NCBI RefSeq assembly: GCF_003044275.1
Contig: NZ_PZPL01000001.1
Coordinates: forward strand, 1,240,001 to 1,304,000
From: Rathayibacter caricis DSM 15933
GTDB lineage: Bacteria > Actinomycetota > Actinomycetes > Actinomycetales > Microbacteriaceae
Direction: 5' to 3'
Length of the DNA stretch: 64,000 nucleotides
Below are positions 1 through 7,181 of this stretch, one piece after another. The translations under genes were made by a program, and so were the position numbers. The notes below the pieces were generated by a model. The model did not search any database, was not told where the DNA came from, and saw only the letters and a program-made list of their open reading frames with translations. Numbering within the stretch: the first letter of the stretch is position 1; every line of letters starts with the position of its first letter.

Positions 1-504
1 CGGGCGCGTCGTCTCGATCGTGATCGACTCGCCCGCCGACACCGTGCGGGACGCCCCGTCGGCGTAGGTGAGCACGGCGGCCCCCTCCGTCACGAAGACG
101 AACTCCTCACCCGGATGCGCGAAGTCGACGTCGTCCGACTGCCCCGGCTGCGCGGTGAAGAGGTACGCCTCCGTCCGGCGCCCAGGGCCCCCCGCGACCA
201 GCCGCGCGCGCGGGGCGTGTGGGGCGTCGCTCGCGCGCAGGTGCGCCTCCGGTGTCGTGTCGTCGGAGGAGGCGATCGCCGGTACCAGCTCGGCCGGCGG
301 CACGTCGAACGCCGCGGCCAGGGCGTAGAGGGTCGAGAGGCTGGGCAGCAGCCGGCCGTTCTCGAGCTTCGAGAGGAACGGCTGCGAGACGCCGGCCTCG
401 GCCGCGAGCGCCCGCATCGACAGGCCGCGGGAGGTCCGCAGGGCGCGGACGAGCGCGCCGATCTCGGAGGCGAGGGCGGGTGCCTCCGCAGCGTCGTCGC
501 TCAT
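1..504 (-). CDS. XRE-family regulator with C-terminal cupin domain (3' part missing)
   Basis: The reading frame opens at an ATG at 504 and runs off the left edge, giving 168 residues. Residues ~12-68 form a helix-turn-helix of XRE/SinR type with the turn motif GVSQPFLSKLENG. A cupin-like sensor segment begins around residue 105 (FAHPGEEFVFVTEG). Proteins of this layout usually repress a divergent catabolic or redox operon and sense a small ligand with the cupin. It is divergent from the monooxygenase gene at 637, and the spacer carries three GTTATCA half-sites, so it probably controls both. Family assignment is secure; the ligand is unknown. Confidence 0.85.
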   Translation of the reverse strand, partial: MSDDAAEAPALASEIGALVRALRTSRGLSMRALAAEAGVSQPFLSKLENGRLLPSLSTLYALAAAFDVPPAELVPAIASSDDTTPEAHLRASDAPHAPRARLVAGGPGRRTEAYLFTAQPGQSDDVDFAHPGEEFVFVTEGAAVLTYADGASRTVSAGESITIETTRP

Positions 505-556
505 CGGTCCTCCGGGTGGTGCGGTGGTGCGGTCTTGCGGCGAATGATTACTCCTG

Positions 557-591
557 GTTATCATCGCCGTGTTGATAACGCGAGGTTATCA
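557..591. promoter_or_regulatory. Likely operator: three GTTATCA half-sites
   Basis: GTTATCA lies at 557-563 and 585-591, and its complement TGATAAC at 573-579. The first pair is separated by 9 bases and the second by 5, so the middle half-site can pair with either neighbour. The site is in the spacer between the divergent XRE regulator and the flavin monooxygenase and is AT-rich against its surroundings. Binding by the XRE protein is inferred. Confidence 0.55.
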
Positions 592-636
592 GCCCTCCGG
601 TCGGGAGCATCCGATCGCCATCGAAGGGCAGCACCC

Positions 637-2010
637 GTGACCAAGCAGATCTTCCTCGGCGCGTTCGAGGAGTTCACGCCGAACTTCATCAGCAACGCCT
701 GGCATCACCCCCGCGGCGACACGAGCGGATTCGCCACCCTCGAGTACTGGCAGGACCTCGCGCGCAGACTCGAGGACGCCGGCTTCGACTTCCTCTTCCT
801 CGCCGAGGCGCTCGGCTACCCGATGAGCGGCGACGACGTGCCCGAGGTCGTGATCCGCGAGGCCGTGCAGGTACCCGTGCACGATCCGCTCGCCCTCGTC
901 AGCGGGCTCGCCGCCACCGTCGACCGCCTCGGCTTCGTCGTCACCGCCTCCACCACCGCGCAGCAGCCCTACCTCAACGCCCGCACCTTCACCACGCTGG
1001 ATCACCTGACGAAGGGCCGCATCGCCTGGAACATCGTCACCTCCGACAACCAGGTCGCGCTCACCAAGCTCCTCGGGCACGACGGAGTCACGCCCCACGA
1101 CGAGCGCTACCGCCGCGCCACCGAGTTCGTCGAGCTGTGCCTGAAGCTCTGGGAGGGCGCGTGGGAGGACGACGCCGTCGTCTACGACAAGGCGACCCGG
1201 ACCTACGCCGACCCCGCGAAGGTGCACCGCATCACCCACGAGGGGGAGTACTTCCGCTACGACGGCTACTTCCCGGCGATCCCGTCGGTGCAGCGCACGC
1301 CGCTCCTGCTGCAGGCGGGCACCTCCTCGGCCGGCCGCGCCTTCGCCGGCCGCTACGGCGAGTGCGTCTTCATCCAGGACCGCGACCTCGGCAAGGCCGC
1401 CGCCACCGTCGCCGACCTGCGGGCGCGGGCCGAGGCGAACGGCCGCGACCCGCGGCACATCACGGTCATCCCCTCCGTCTCGATCATCGTCGGCGACACG
1501 GAGGAGGAGGCGGTGCGCCTGCGCGCCGAGCTCGACGCGACGCCCTCCCGCGAGGCCGCCGCCGCGCTGTTCATGGGTTGGAGCGGCGTCGACCTGATGT
1601 CGTTCCCGCTCGACGCGACCCTCGCCGAGGTGACGACCGAGGTCGGGCAGACCATGCTCGCGATGTTCCAGCAGCCCGAGTACAGCCCGACCGTCGCCGA
1701 GATCCTCGACGTGATCACGTCCTCGATCGGGGGCATGCGCGTCACCGGCACCGCGGAGTCGGTCGCCGATCAGCTGCAGGAGATCGTCGACCGCACCGAC
1801 GTCGACGGCTTCCTGATCGAGTACACCTACGGCTCGTGGGAGACGTACCGCGACTTCGCGGAGCAGGTGATGCCGCTGCTGCGTGAGCGCGGCATGCTGC
1901 CCGAGACGCCCCGCTCCGGATCGATGCGCGAGCGGATCCTCGGACGCGGCGTGCCGACGCTGCCAGCCGGGCACCCCGGCTCCGCGTTCCGGGTGGGCGA
2001 GGCGCGGTGA
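637..2010 (+). CDS. NtaA/SnaA/DszA-family FMN-dependent monooxygenase
   Basis: A 457-residue bacterial luciferase-like (TIM barrel) flavin monooxygenase. Relatives oxidise nitrilotriacetate, dibenzothiophene sulfone or pristinamycin intermediates using FMNH2 supplied by a partner reductase. The ITWNIVTS-type signature appears as IAWNIVTSDNQ at about residue 125, and the opening segment KQIFLGAFEEFTPNF fits the family. The open frame extends much further upstream, but GTG at 637 is chosen because GAAGGG precedes it and the homologous region begins there. The next gene is a flavin reductase overlapping by 4 bases (GTGA), which supports a two-component system. The substrate cannot be deduced. 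Confidence 0.88.
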   Translation: MTKQIFLGAFEEFTPNFISNAWHHPRGDTSGFATLEYWQDLARRLEDAGFDFLFLAEALGYPMSGDDVPEVVIREAVQVPVHDPLALVSGLAATVDRLGFVVTASTTAQQPYLNARTFTTLDHLTKGRIAWNIVTSDNQVALTKLLGHDGVTPHDERYRRATEFVELCLKLWEGAWEDDAVVYDKATRTYADPAKVHRITHEGEYFRYDGYFPAIPSVQRTPLLLQAGTSSAGRAFAGRYGECVFIQDRDLGKAAATVADLRARAEANGRDPRHITVIPSVSIIVGDTEEEAVRLRAELDATPSREAAAALFMGWSGVDLMSFPLDATLAEVTTEVGQTMLAMFQQPEYSPTVAEILDVITSSIGGMRVTGTAESVADQLQEIVDRTDVDGFLIEYTYGSWETYRDFAEQVMPLLRERGMLPETPRSGSMRERILGRGVPTLPAGHPGSAFRVGEAR

Positions 2011-2492
2011 CCCTCCTGGACGCGGTGGTGCAGCCCCACCGCGCGGTCCCGACTCCGGTCGCCGCGGTCGCCGCCCTCGTCGACGGCGCCCCGGTCGGCA
2101 TGGTGGTGGCGACCCTGGCCCTCGGCGTCAGCTTCGATCCGCCGCTCTGCACGATCGCGGTGCAGCGCTCCTCGAGCACCTGGCCGCACCTGGCCGGCGC
2201 GGCGCGCCTGGGCGTCTCGGTGCTGGGCTCGGATCAGGACGCGGCGGTGCTGCGGATCGCGTCGCGCGATCGGGCGGGCCGGTTCGCCGGAGTCGCGTGG
2301 ACCGCCTCGGAGGCCGGAGCCGTGACGATCGACGGTGCGGCACTGCACCTCGAGTGCTCCGTCGAGCAGGTGCACGACGCGGGCGACCACCTGCTCGTCG
2401 TGCTGCGCGTCCAGGACGTGCGCCACGACTCCGCCCGCGAAGCCCTGCTGGCCCGCGACCGCCGCTTCGGCCGCTACGTCGAGTCGGCCTGA
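2007..2492 (+). CDS. Flavin reductase partner of the monooxygenase
   Basis: 161 residues, the usual length for the flavin reductase-like (split-barrel FMN-binding) family. Family features are PVAAVAALVDGAPVGMVVATL near the start, with the conserved G-M-V-x-T core, and the FDPPLCTIAVQ segment. It should reduce FMN with NAD(P)H and pass it to the monooxygenase encoded just upstream. GTG at 2007 overlaps the upstream TGA, so translation is probably coupled. An imperfect bidirectional hairpin follows the gene. Specificity for FMN or FAD is not visible. Confidence 0.85.
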   Translation: MTLLDAVVQPHRAVPTPVAAVAALVDGAPVGMVVATLALGVSFDPPLCTIAVQRSSSTWPHLAGAARLGVSVLGSDQDAAVLRIASRDRAGRFAGVAWTASEAGAVTIDGAALHLECSVEQVHDAGDHLLVVLRVQDVRHDSAREALLARDRRFGRYVESA

Positions 2493-2498
2493 CCCCTC

Positions 2499-2567
2499 GT
2501 GCCGCCGTTGGGCACTCGTCGCTGCTTCGAGGCGCTCGGAGCAGCAGGACGTGCCGAACGGCGCCAC
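2499..2567. terminator. Bidirectional hairpin between convergent genes
   Basis: GTGCCGCCGTTGGGCAC (2499-2515) and GTGCCGAACGGCGCCAC (2551-2567) form a 17-bp stem with two mismatches and a 35-base loop. It sits between the flavin reductase (+) and the toxin-like gene (-). There is no U-tract, as is common in GC-rich actinobacteria, so terminator function is inferred. Confidence 0.45.
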
Positions 2568-2569
2568 AG

Positions 2570-3007
2570 TCACTCGCCCCGGCTCGTGTACATCCGGGCC
2601 AGGAGCTCGGCGGCGCCGGCGGCGTCGAGCCCCAGGATGTCGTCGTCCGATACCCCCTGATCGCGCAGCGCATCGCGCAGGTACAGCGGCACCGACCGCC
2701 TCGGCGGGAGGGGCTGCGGCTCTCCTCGATCGGGCCGCGCACCCTCGAGCACGCAGGCCCAGAAGACGTCGTGCACGACCTCGAGCTGCGTGCGGAGGAT
2801 GTGCGACCACATCGAGGCGGCGTACTCGCTCCTGTCGACCGGTCGCGAGATCCTCGTGCGGAGGATCCGGCCGTCCCACAGGGTCAGCTCGTAGGTGCGG
2901 TGGTGGGTGACGGGCTTCCCGCTGGCGCCCCGGACCAGCACCCACTCCTCGGTCTCGCAGAACCGGTCGTGGTGCTCACGGGTGGCGGGGGGTCGCTTCT
3001 CACTCAC
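2570..3007 (-). CDS. Putative toxin-like protein of a Phd-linked pair
   Basis: 145 residues. It matches my recollection of an actinobacterial family often labelled 'cytotoxic translational repressor of toxin-antitoxin stability system': a short basic start, a TREHHDRFCETEEW segment, GKPVTHHRTYEL, DGRILRTRISRPVDR, and a WSHILRTQLEV helix. Its start codon lies inside the 3' end of a Phd-type gene (8-base overlap), the classic antitoxin-first order. I do not see RelE catalytic residues that would prove ribonuclease activity, so toxicity is an inference from context. Confidence 0.65.
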   Translation of the reverse strand: MSEKRPPATREHHDRFCETEEWVLVRGASGKPVTHHRTYELTLWDGRILRTRISRPVDRSEYAASMWSHILRTQLEVVHDVFWACVLEGARPDRGEPQPLPPRRSVPLYLRDALRDQGVSDDDILGLDAAGAAELLARMYTSRGE

Positions 3008-3419
3008 CGCCGTGCCGGAACCAGGCGAGGAGCTCCTCCTCGGTCGACAGCTTGATCAACTGCACGAGCGCCCAGTTCCCGGCGTGGTTCGGGGCGTGCT
3101 GAAGGTGATCCTCCCAGTCCTCGGCGTACTCGCGGAGGGAGAGCGCCAGGTCGTCGAGAGCGTCGTCGACGTCCGCTCCCTCCGAGACGAACGGCCGATC
3201 GTCCATCAGTGCGATGACGCGGTCGTCCTCCCTTGTGAGCGAGACCCGGGGGGAGACGGTGTGGAAGAAGTAGTCGCGGAGTCGGTCTGCGGGCACGACG
3301 GCCGAGACCAGCTCGTCCCGGCGGACCGTGACGATCCTCCCGCGCTGCACGGAGTCGAGGACGTCCTTGAGGTGCTTGCGGGCGTCGGACGCGGTCGGGT
3401 AGTCGACGGTGAGGGGCAT
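3000..3419 (-). CDS. Phd/YefM-type antitoxin-like protein
   Basis: 139 residues from the ATG at 3419; the frame also allows a start 14 codons upstream. The first ~50 residues have the prevent-host-death pattern: a short strand, SDARKHLKDVLDSVQRG, then IVTVRRDELVSAVVPADRL. This fold normally binds operator DNA and neutralises a partner through its C-terminal tail. The C-terminal ~80 residues are acidic and helical and longer than in classical Phd. AT-rich sequence with repeated GTAC motifs lies just upstream (3438-3470) and may hold the autoregulated promoter. Confidence 0.7.
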   Translation of the reverse strand: MPLTVDYPTASDARKHLKDVLDSVQRGRIVTVRRDELVSAVVPADRLRDYFFHTVSPRVSLTREDDRVIALMDDRPFVSEGADVDDALDDLALSLREYAEDWEDHLQHAPNHAGNWALVQLIKLSTEEELLAWFRHGGE

Positions 3420-3530
3420 GGGCGAGGGGGATCCTTTGGTATGCGTGTACGCAGTGTACAAGTTGTACTCCCGCTTGGCTCCGCGGCCGAGACGACTGGC
3501 GCGGAAGACGGGCCGGGCCCCGGACGCGAC

Positions 3531-3564
3531 GAAGCCCCGAGGCGCCGGAGCGGCTCGGGGCTTC
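3531..3564 (-). terminator. Perfect 11-bp hairpin terminator
   Basis: GAAGCCCCGAG (3531-3541) pairs perfectly with CTCGGGGCTTC (3554-3564) around a 12-base loop, 16 bases beyond the stop of the small acidic gene on the minus strand. No strong U-run follows. The position and perfect stem make it a convincing terminator. Confidence 0.65.
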
Positions 3565-3579
3565 CGTGACGAGCGGGCG

Positions 3580-3699
3580 TCAGCCCGACGGGTTCTCGAC
3601 CGGGTCGCCCTCGGGGTCGGTCGCGGTGTCGGGGTCGACGTGCTCCGGATCGACGGTCTCGGTGTCGGGAACGTCGCCGGGTGTGGTCTTGTCGGTCAT
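3580..3699 (-). CDS. Small acidic hypothetical protein
   Basis: 39 residues, very rich in Asp, Glu, Pro and Thr with no hydrophobic core, so probably disordered. ATG at 3699 is preceded by a very strong ribosome site (GAAGGAGGATCC), which decides the call. The same frame remains open upstream to an ATG at 3933 that also has GGGAGG before it; that would give a 117-residue version with a basic helical N-terminus. A strong hairpin follows the stop. I do not recognise a family. Confidence 0.55.
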   Translation of the reverse strand: MTDKTTPGDVPDTETVDPEHVDPDTATDPEGDPVENPSG

Positions 3700-4062
3700 C
3701 GGATCCTCCTTCTGGTCGTGTCGGATCGTGCGGTTCGCGGGCAACGCTACGTCGCGCTCCTCGCCCGCCGCGCCCCCGTTGACGCGAGGGGCGGAGGAGT
3801 GCCACGCGGGCATCGCGGCCACGCGCGGGTCGTGCGCGGCCGCGCGGTCGAGGGCGGAGGCGAGGAGGCCCGCGCCGAGGTCCCCGAGGCGGGCGGCGAG
3901 CAGGTGCCGGAGCGAGCGCAGGAGCCGGATCATCCGCTCATCCTCCCGCCACCGCTCGCCCGACCGGCGTCCCGTGCCAGTCCTTCGCGCCGTCCGCAAG
4001 GCCTGGAGCGGGTTCCGCCCGGTTCGTAGTCTCGACACGACCGATACGAGGAGCGCCACCTG
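3700..4062. other. Spacer without a certain gene
   Basis: 363 bases between the small acidic gene (-) and the 87-residue gene (+). The only candidate is the minus-strand extension of the acidic ORF up to the ATG at 3933 (a basic leader beginning MIRLLRSLRHLL). The plus-strand gene at 4063 is preceded by CGAGGAG. Nothing else is supportable. Confidence 0.4.
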
Positions 4063-4326
4063 ATGATCCGAACCACCGTCACGATCGACGGCAAGACCTA
4101 CGGGCTCTCGCAGGGAGCGGATGTCGCGGGACTCAAGCAGTCGACGACCGAGGCGTCCCGGGCCGGTGGCGGCATGGTCGAGTTCGTGGTGGTCGGCAAC
4201 CGTCAGGTCAGTGCGCTGGTGTCGCCGGGCGTGCCGGTGATCTTCGAGGACCACGAGGTTCCGGACGACGACCGCGACACGGGCGACGTCCAGGAGCCGT
4301 GGGACGACATCGAGTACCTCGACTGA
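4063..4326 (+). CDS. Hypothetical protein, 87 residues
   Basis: A small protein with a predicted beta-rich N-terminus (IRTTVTIDGKTYGLSQGADVAGLK) and a strongly acidic C-terminus after residue 65. ATG at 4063 follows CGAGGAG. A stem-loop terminator lies 8 bases past the stop. No family is recognised. The central GGMVEFVVVGNRQVSALVSPGVPVIFEDHEV segment looks like a compact beta fold. It stands alone as a single-gene transcription unit. Confidence 0.65.
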   Translation: MIRTTVTIDGKTYGLSQGADVAGLKQSTTEASRAGGGMVEFVVVGNRQVSALVSPGVPVIFEDHEVPDDDRDTGDVQEPWDDIEYLD

Positions 4327-4333
4327 CGCACTT

Positions 4334-4352
4334 CCCGGGGCGAGTCCCCGGG
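4334..4352 (+). terminator. GC-rich stem-loop terminator
   Basis: CCCGGGG (4334-4340), loop CGAGT, CCCCGGG (4346-4352): a perfect 7-bp stem just past the stop of the 87-residue gene. Confidence 0.55.
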
Positions 4353-4426
4353 TCCTGAGCGCCTGAGGGGTGCCGCCGGCTCGACCCGGCGCCTCTCGGG
4401 CCCCTCGTGAGGGTGCGGAGGAGCGC

Positions 4427-4948
4427 CTACTCGGCGCCCTCCGCCTCCGCGAGCTCCCCCTCGACCAGCGCGCACGCGGCGGCGGCGAGCGACGAGCGCA
4501 CCTGCTCCTGCGTGACGCCGAGGATCCCCGCGATCGCGTCGAGGTCGTGCCGGCCGGTGTGCCGCAGCAGCCAGCACTGGCGCTGGAGCGTGGGCAGAGC
4601 GTGGAGGCGGCGGTGGAAGCCCGAGCGGAGCAGGTCCTCGTCGCGCAGGCGGGCCGGTGCGACGACGGTCACCGCCTGCTCGCCTCGCTCCAGGCTCGCC
4701 CGGCCGATCTCGGTGCGCGCGAGCTCGAGCGCCGACGCCTCGTCGACGACCTGCGGCGACCCGCTGCGGAGGGTGACGGCCGCGTTCTGCAGGGCGGCGC
4801 CGGCCGCCGACTCGGACAGCGTGAGTCGGTAGGCGTAGGCGTAGAGCCCGGAGCCGCGCGAGGCGAGCACGCGTCCGACGAGCATCTCGCGCTGCTGCTG
4901 CGCCTGCGACGCACCCACGGCCGCCACCGGCCCTTCGTACGCGTTCAC
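4427..4948 (-). CDS. Degenerate sigma-70-like (ECF) protein
   Basis: 173 residues from GTG at 4948, chosen because GAGGGAGA lies just upstream. The open frame reaches a GTG at 4993 with no ribosome site. Residues ~30-60 (LYAYAYRLTLSESAAGAALQNA) resemble a weak sigma region 2. Residues ~120-160 resemble region 4 (LHALPTLQRQCWLLRHTGRHDLDAIAGILGVTQEQVRSSL), the -35 binding HTH. The region-2 acidic cluster is poor, so it may be a divergent ECF factor or a sigma-like regulator. A LexA-like box lies upstream. Confidence 0.6.
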   Translation of the reverse strand: MNAYEGPVAAVGASQAQQQREMLVGRVLASRGSGLYAYAYRLTLSESAAGAALQNAAVTLRSGSPQVVDEASALELARTEIGRASLERGEQAVTVVAPARLRDEDLLRSGFHRRLHALPTLQRQCWLLRHTGRHDLDAIAGILGVTQEQVRSSLAAAACALVEGELAEAEGAE

Positions 4949-5009
4949 GGTCTCTCCCTCGACTCGGTACCACCCGTCCGGGGTGGTTCGCACCGATGCT
5001 AGGGGGAGG

Positions 5010-5023
5010 AGAACGCTCGTTCT
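5010..5023 (-). promoter_or_regulatory. LexA-like (SOS/Cheo) box
   Basis: AGAACGCTCGTTCT is a perfect palindrome carrying the GAAC-N4-GTTC core of Gram-positive LexA sites. It lies about 62 bases upstream of the sigma-like gene on the minus strand and overlaps the predicted -35 region (TAGAAC, 19 bases before a TAGCAT -10 on that strand). LexA control is inferred from the motif alone. Confidence 0.45.
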
Positions 5024-5076
5024 ACCCTTGACTTCTCAGGAACTCTCCATGCGGACGTATGGGAAGCGCTTGCCGG

Positions 5077-5427
5077 TCACTCCCTCGCGGAGAGGATGCA
5101 GAACTCGTTCCCTTCCGGATCCGCGAGCACGACCCAGGACTGCTCTCCCTGACCCACGTCCACCCGGGACGCGCCCGCCCCGAGCAGGCGCGCGACCTCG
5201 GCGTCCTGGTCGTCCGGCACGAAGTCCAGATGCAGGCGGTTCTTGACGCTCTTGCGCTCCGGCACGTTCAAGAACAGCAGGCTCGGCCCGCGGCCCGACG
5301 GAGGGAGCAGCTCGATGCCCTCGTCGTCCTCGTCCACGACGTCCCAGCCGAGCGCCTCCTGCCACCAGTGCCCGAGCATCCGGAAGTCGGTGCAGTCGAC
5401 GATGATCTCTTCGAGTCGGAGGGCCAT
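5077..5427 (-). CDS. VOC/glyoxalase-like protein
   Basis: 116 residues from ATG at 5427. A single glyoxalase/bleomycin-resistance (VOC) domain: LRLEEIIVDCTDFRMLGHWWQEALG at the start, KNRLHLDFVPDD in the middle, and the terminal VLADPEGNEFCIL. Family members dimerise and bind a metal or substrate between paired beta-alpha-beta-beta-beta units. The His in LHLDF and the Glu in DPEGNEF occupy the usual metal-site positions. The catalytic role is unknown. It is divergent from the methyltransferase at 5559. Confidence 0.75.
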   Translation of the reverse strand: MALRLEEIIVDCTDFRMLGHWWQEALGWDVVDEDDEGIELLPPSGRGPSLLFLNVPERKSVKNRLHLDFVPDDQDAEVARLLGAGASRVDVGQGEQSWVVLADPEGNEFCILSARE

Positions 5428-5558
5428 GCCCCCGACGCTAATCGGCGCTCGCGGCGTCGCGGAACCCCTTCCCGAGAGGCGACCCCTGCTGTTCCAGCAC
5501 GACCGCTCGCCCCGCCGCCCCGCACCCGGCATCCTCGATCACGACGGAAGGAACCGCG

Positions 5559-6179
5559 ATGACCACCGCACGCGACCACTGGGAGGCGCGCTACGCCGAC
5601 TCCGACCGCATCTGGTCGGGCCGGCCCAACGCCGCGCTCGTCGACCTCGTCCAGGACCTGCCGCCCGGCCGCGCCCTCGATCTGGGCTGCGGCGAGGGCG
5701 GCGACGCCCTCTGGCTCGCCGAGCAGGGCTGGAGCGTCACCGGCCTCGACCTCTCGGAGACCGCGCTCGGCCGCGCCCGACAGGAGGCGGAGCGCCGCGG
5801 ACTCGCCGTTCAGTTCCGGCAGGCCGACCTCGGCGCCGACTGGCCGACCGCCGGGCCGTTCGATCTCGTCTGCGCGAGCTTCCTGCACTCGATGGTCGAG
5901 CTGCCGCGCACCGCGATCCTGCGGCGCGCGGGCGATCTCGTCGCTCCGGGTGGCCGCCTCGCGATCGTGACGCACGCCGCCCCTCCGCCCTGGTCGGGCC
6001 ACAAGCACCCCGTGCAGCACCTGCCCTCGCCCGAGGAGGAGCTCGCCGAGCTCGCCTTCGACCCGACCGAGTGGATCGAGCGCGTCGTCGGCACGCGCGA
6101 GCGCACCGCCTCCCGGCCCGACGGCCACGAGGGAGTGCTGCTCGACGGAGTGGTCCTGCTGGAGCGCCGCGCTCGGTAG
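5559..6179 (+). CDS. Class I SAM-dependent methyltransferase
   Basis: 206 residues. Motif I is clear (ALDLGCGEGGDALWLAEQG, from about residue 36), followed by the acidic ribose-binding turn (VTGLDLSE) and a motif resembling QADLGADWP. The N-terminal HWEARYADSDRIWSG pattern is common in small-molecule methyltransferases related to tellurite- and thiol-type enzymes. The substrate is not visible. ATG at 5559 has GGAAGGAA upstream. The downstream esterase starts 33 bases later on the same strand, so the two may be cotranscribed. Confidence 0.8.
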   Translation: MTTARDHWEARYADSDRIWSGRPNAALVDLVQDLPPGRALDLGCGEGGDALWLAEQGWSVTGLDLSETALGRARQEAERRGLAVQFRQADLGADWPTAGPFDLVCASFLHSMVELPRTAILRRAGDLVAPGGRLAIVTHAAPPPWSGHKHPVQHLPSPEEELAELAFDPTEWIERVVGTRERTASRPDGHEGVLLDGVVLLERRAR

Positions 6180-6211
6180 CGTGTCGGCGTACCCACGACC
6201 TGGAGGCGCCC

Positions 6212-7135
6212 GTGCCGCTCGACCCGTACCTCGCCGCCCGCGTGCACCTGCTCGAGGGCGTCACCGATCCGCTCGATCCGGAGCAGGCGGCCCGCCTCGC
6301 CGAGTTCGCCGTGGATCCCGCCCCGTGGACGCTGTCGGAGGGTGTCAGCGTCTCGGACGCCACGATCGAGGGCCCGCACGGCCCCGTGCCGCTGCGGACC
6401 TACGAGCCCGCGGAGCCGTCCGGTCGGGCACTGCTCTGGGTGCACGGCGGCGGCTTCGCCGCGGGCGACCTCGACATGCCGGAGTCGCACGTCGTCTCGG
6501 CCGAGCTCGCCGGCCGCTCGGGCGCCCGCGTCGTGTCGGTCGGCTACCGGCTCGCCAGCGCGAGCATCCGCTACCCCGTTCCGCTCGACGACGTGCACGC
6601 CGCGTGGCGGCACCTGCGCGCCGAGACCCCGCGCGAGCACCCCGTCGCGATCGGCGGGGCGAGCGCCGGTGCCGCGCTCGCCCTCGCCACCGCGCTGCGT
6701 GAGCGCGACGCCGGGGGGCCCGGACCCGAGCACGTCCTCCTCGCCTACCCGTTCGCGCACTTCCCGAACCCGACCGTCGACGACGACGTCGTGCGCGAGC
6801 TGCTGACGCTGCCGGCCGCGATGCGCTTCCCCACCTCGAGCATCGAGGCGATGGTGCAGAACTACGTCGGCCGCCTCTCTGCTCTGCCGTCCGACGCCCT
6901 GCCCGGAGCCGCCCCGCTCGCCGGGCTCCCGCCGATCTCGGTGATGGTGAGCGAGTTCGACGAGCTGCGCGGCTCGGCCGAGCTCCTCCTGCGTCAGCTG
7001 GCGGAGGCGGGCGTCGCCGCGACGGGGTACCTCGCGGCGGGCATGCCCCACGGGCACCTCAACCGCACGCCGTCGCTGCCCGAGGTCGACCGCTCGCTCG
7101 CCTTCTTCGCCGCGCAGCTCCGGGCGCTCGGCTGA
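6212..7135 (+). CDS. HSL-type alpha/beta hydrolase (esterase/lipase)
   Basis: 307 residues from GTG at 6212 with TGGAGG just before it. The HSL-family oxyanion motif HGGGF is at residues 78-82. The nucleophile elbow is GGASAG (Ser151), the acid is in the SEFDELR segment, and the His is in MPHGH near the end. It should hydrolyse short-chain or small acyl esters in the cytoplasm, since no signal peptide is seen. It follows the methyltransferase at a short distance. Two other hydrolases of this type lie at 42846 and 44070. Confidence 0.82.
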   Translation: MPLDPYLAARVHLLEGVTDPLDPEQAARLAEFAVDPAPWTLSEGVSVSDATIEGPHGPVPLRTYEPAEPSGRALLWVHGGGFAAGDLDMPESHVVSAELAGRSGARVVSVGYRLASASIRYPVPLDDVHAAWRHLRAETPREHPVAIGGASAGAALALATALRERDAGGPGPEHVLLAYPFAHFPNPTVDDDVVRELLTLPAAMRFPTSSIEAMVQNYVGRLSALPSDALPGAAPLAGLPPISVMVSEFDELRGSAELLLRQLAEAGVAATGYLAAGMPHGHLNRTPSLPEVDRSLAFFAAQLRALG

Positions 7136-7181
7136 GCACCGGCGGGCCTGCTCCGCGCCCTCGGCTGAGCGCCGGCCGCGC

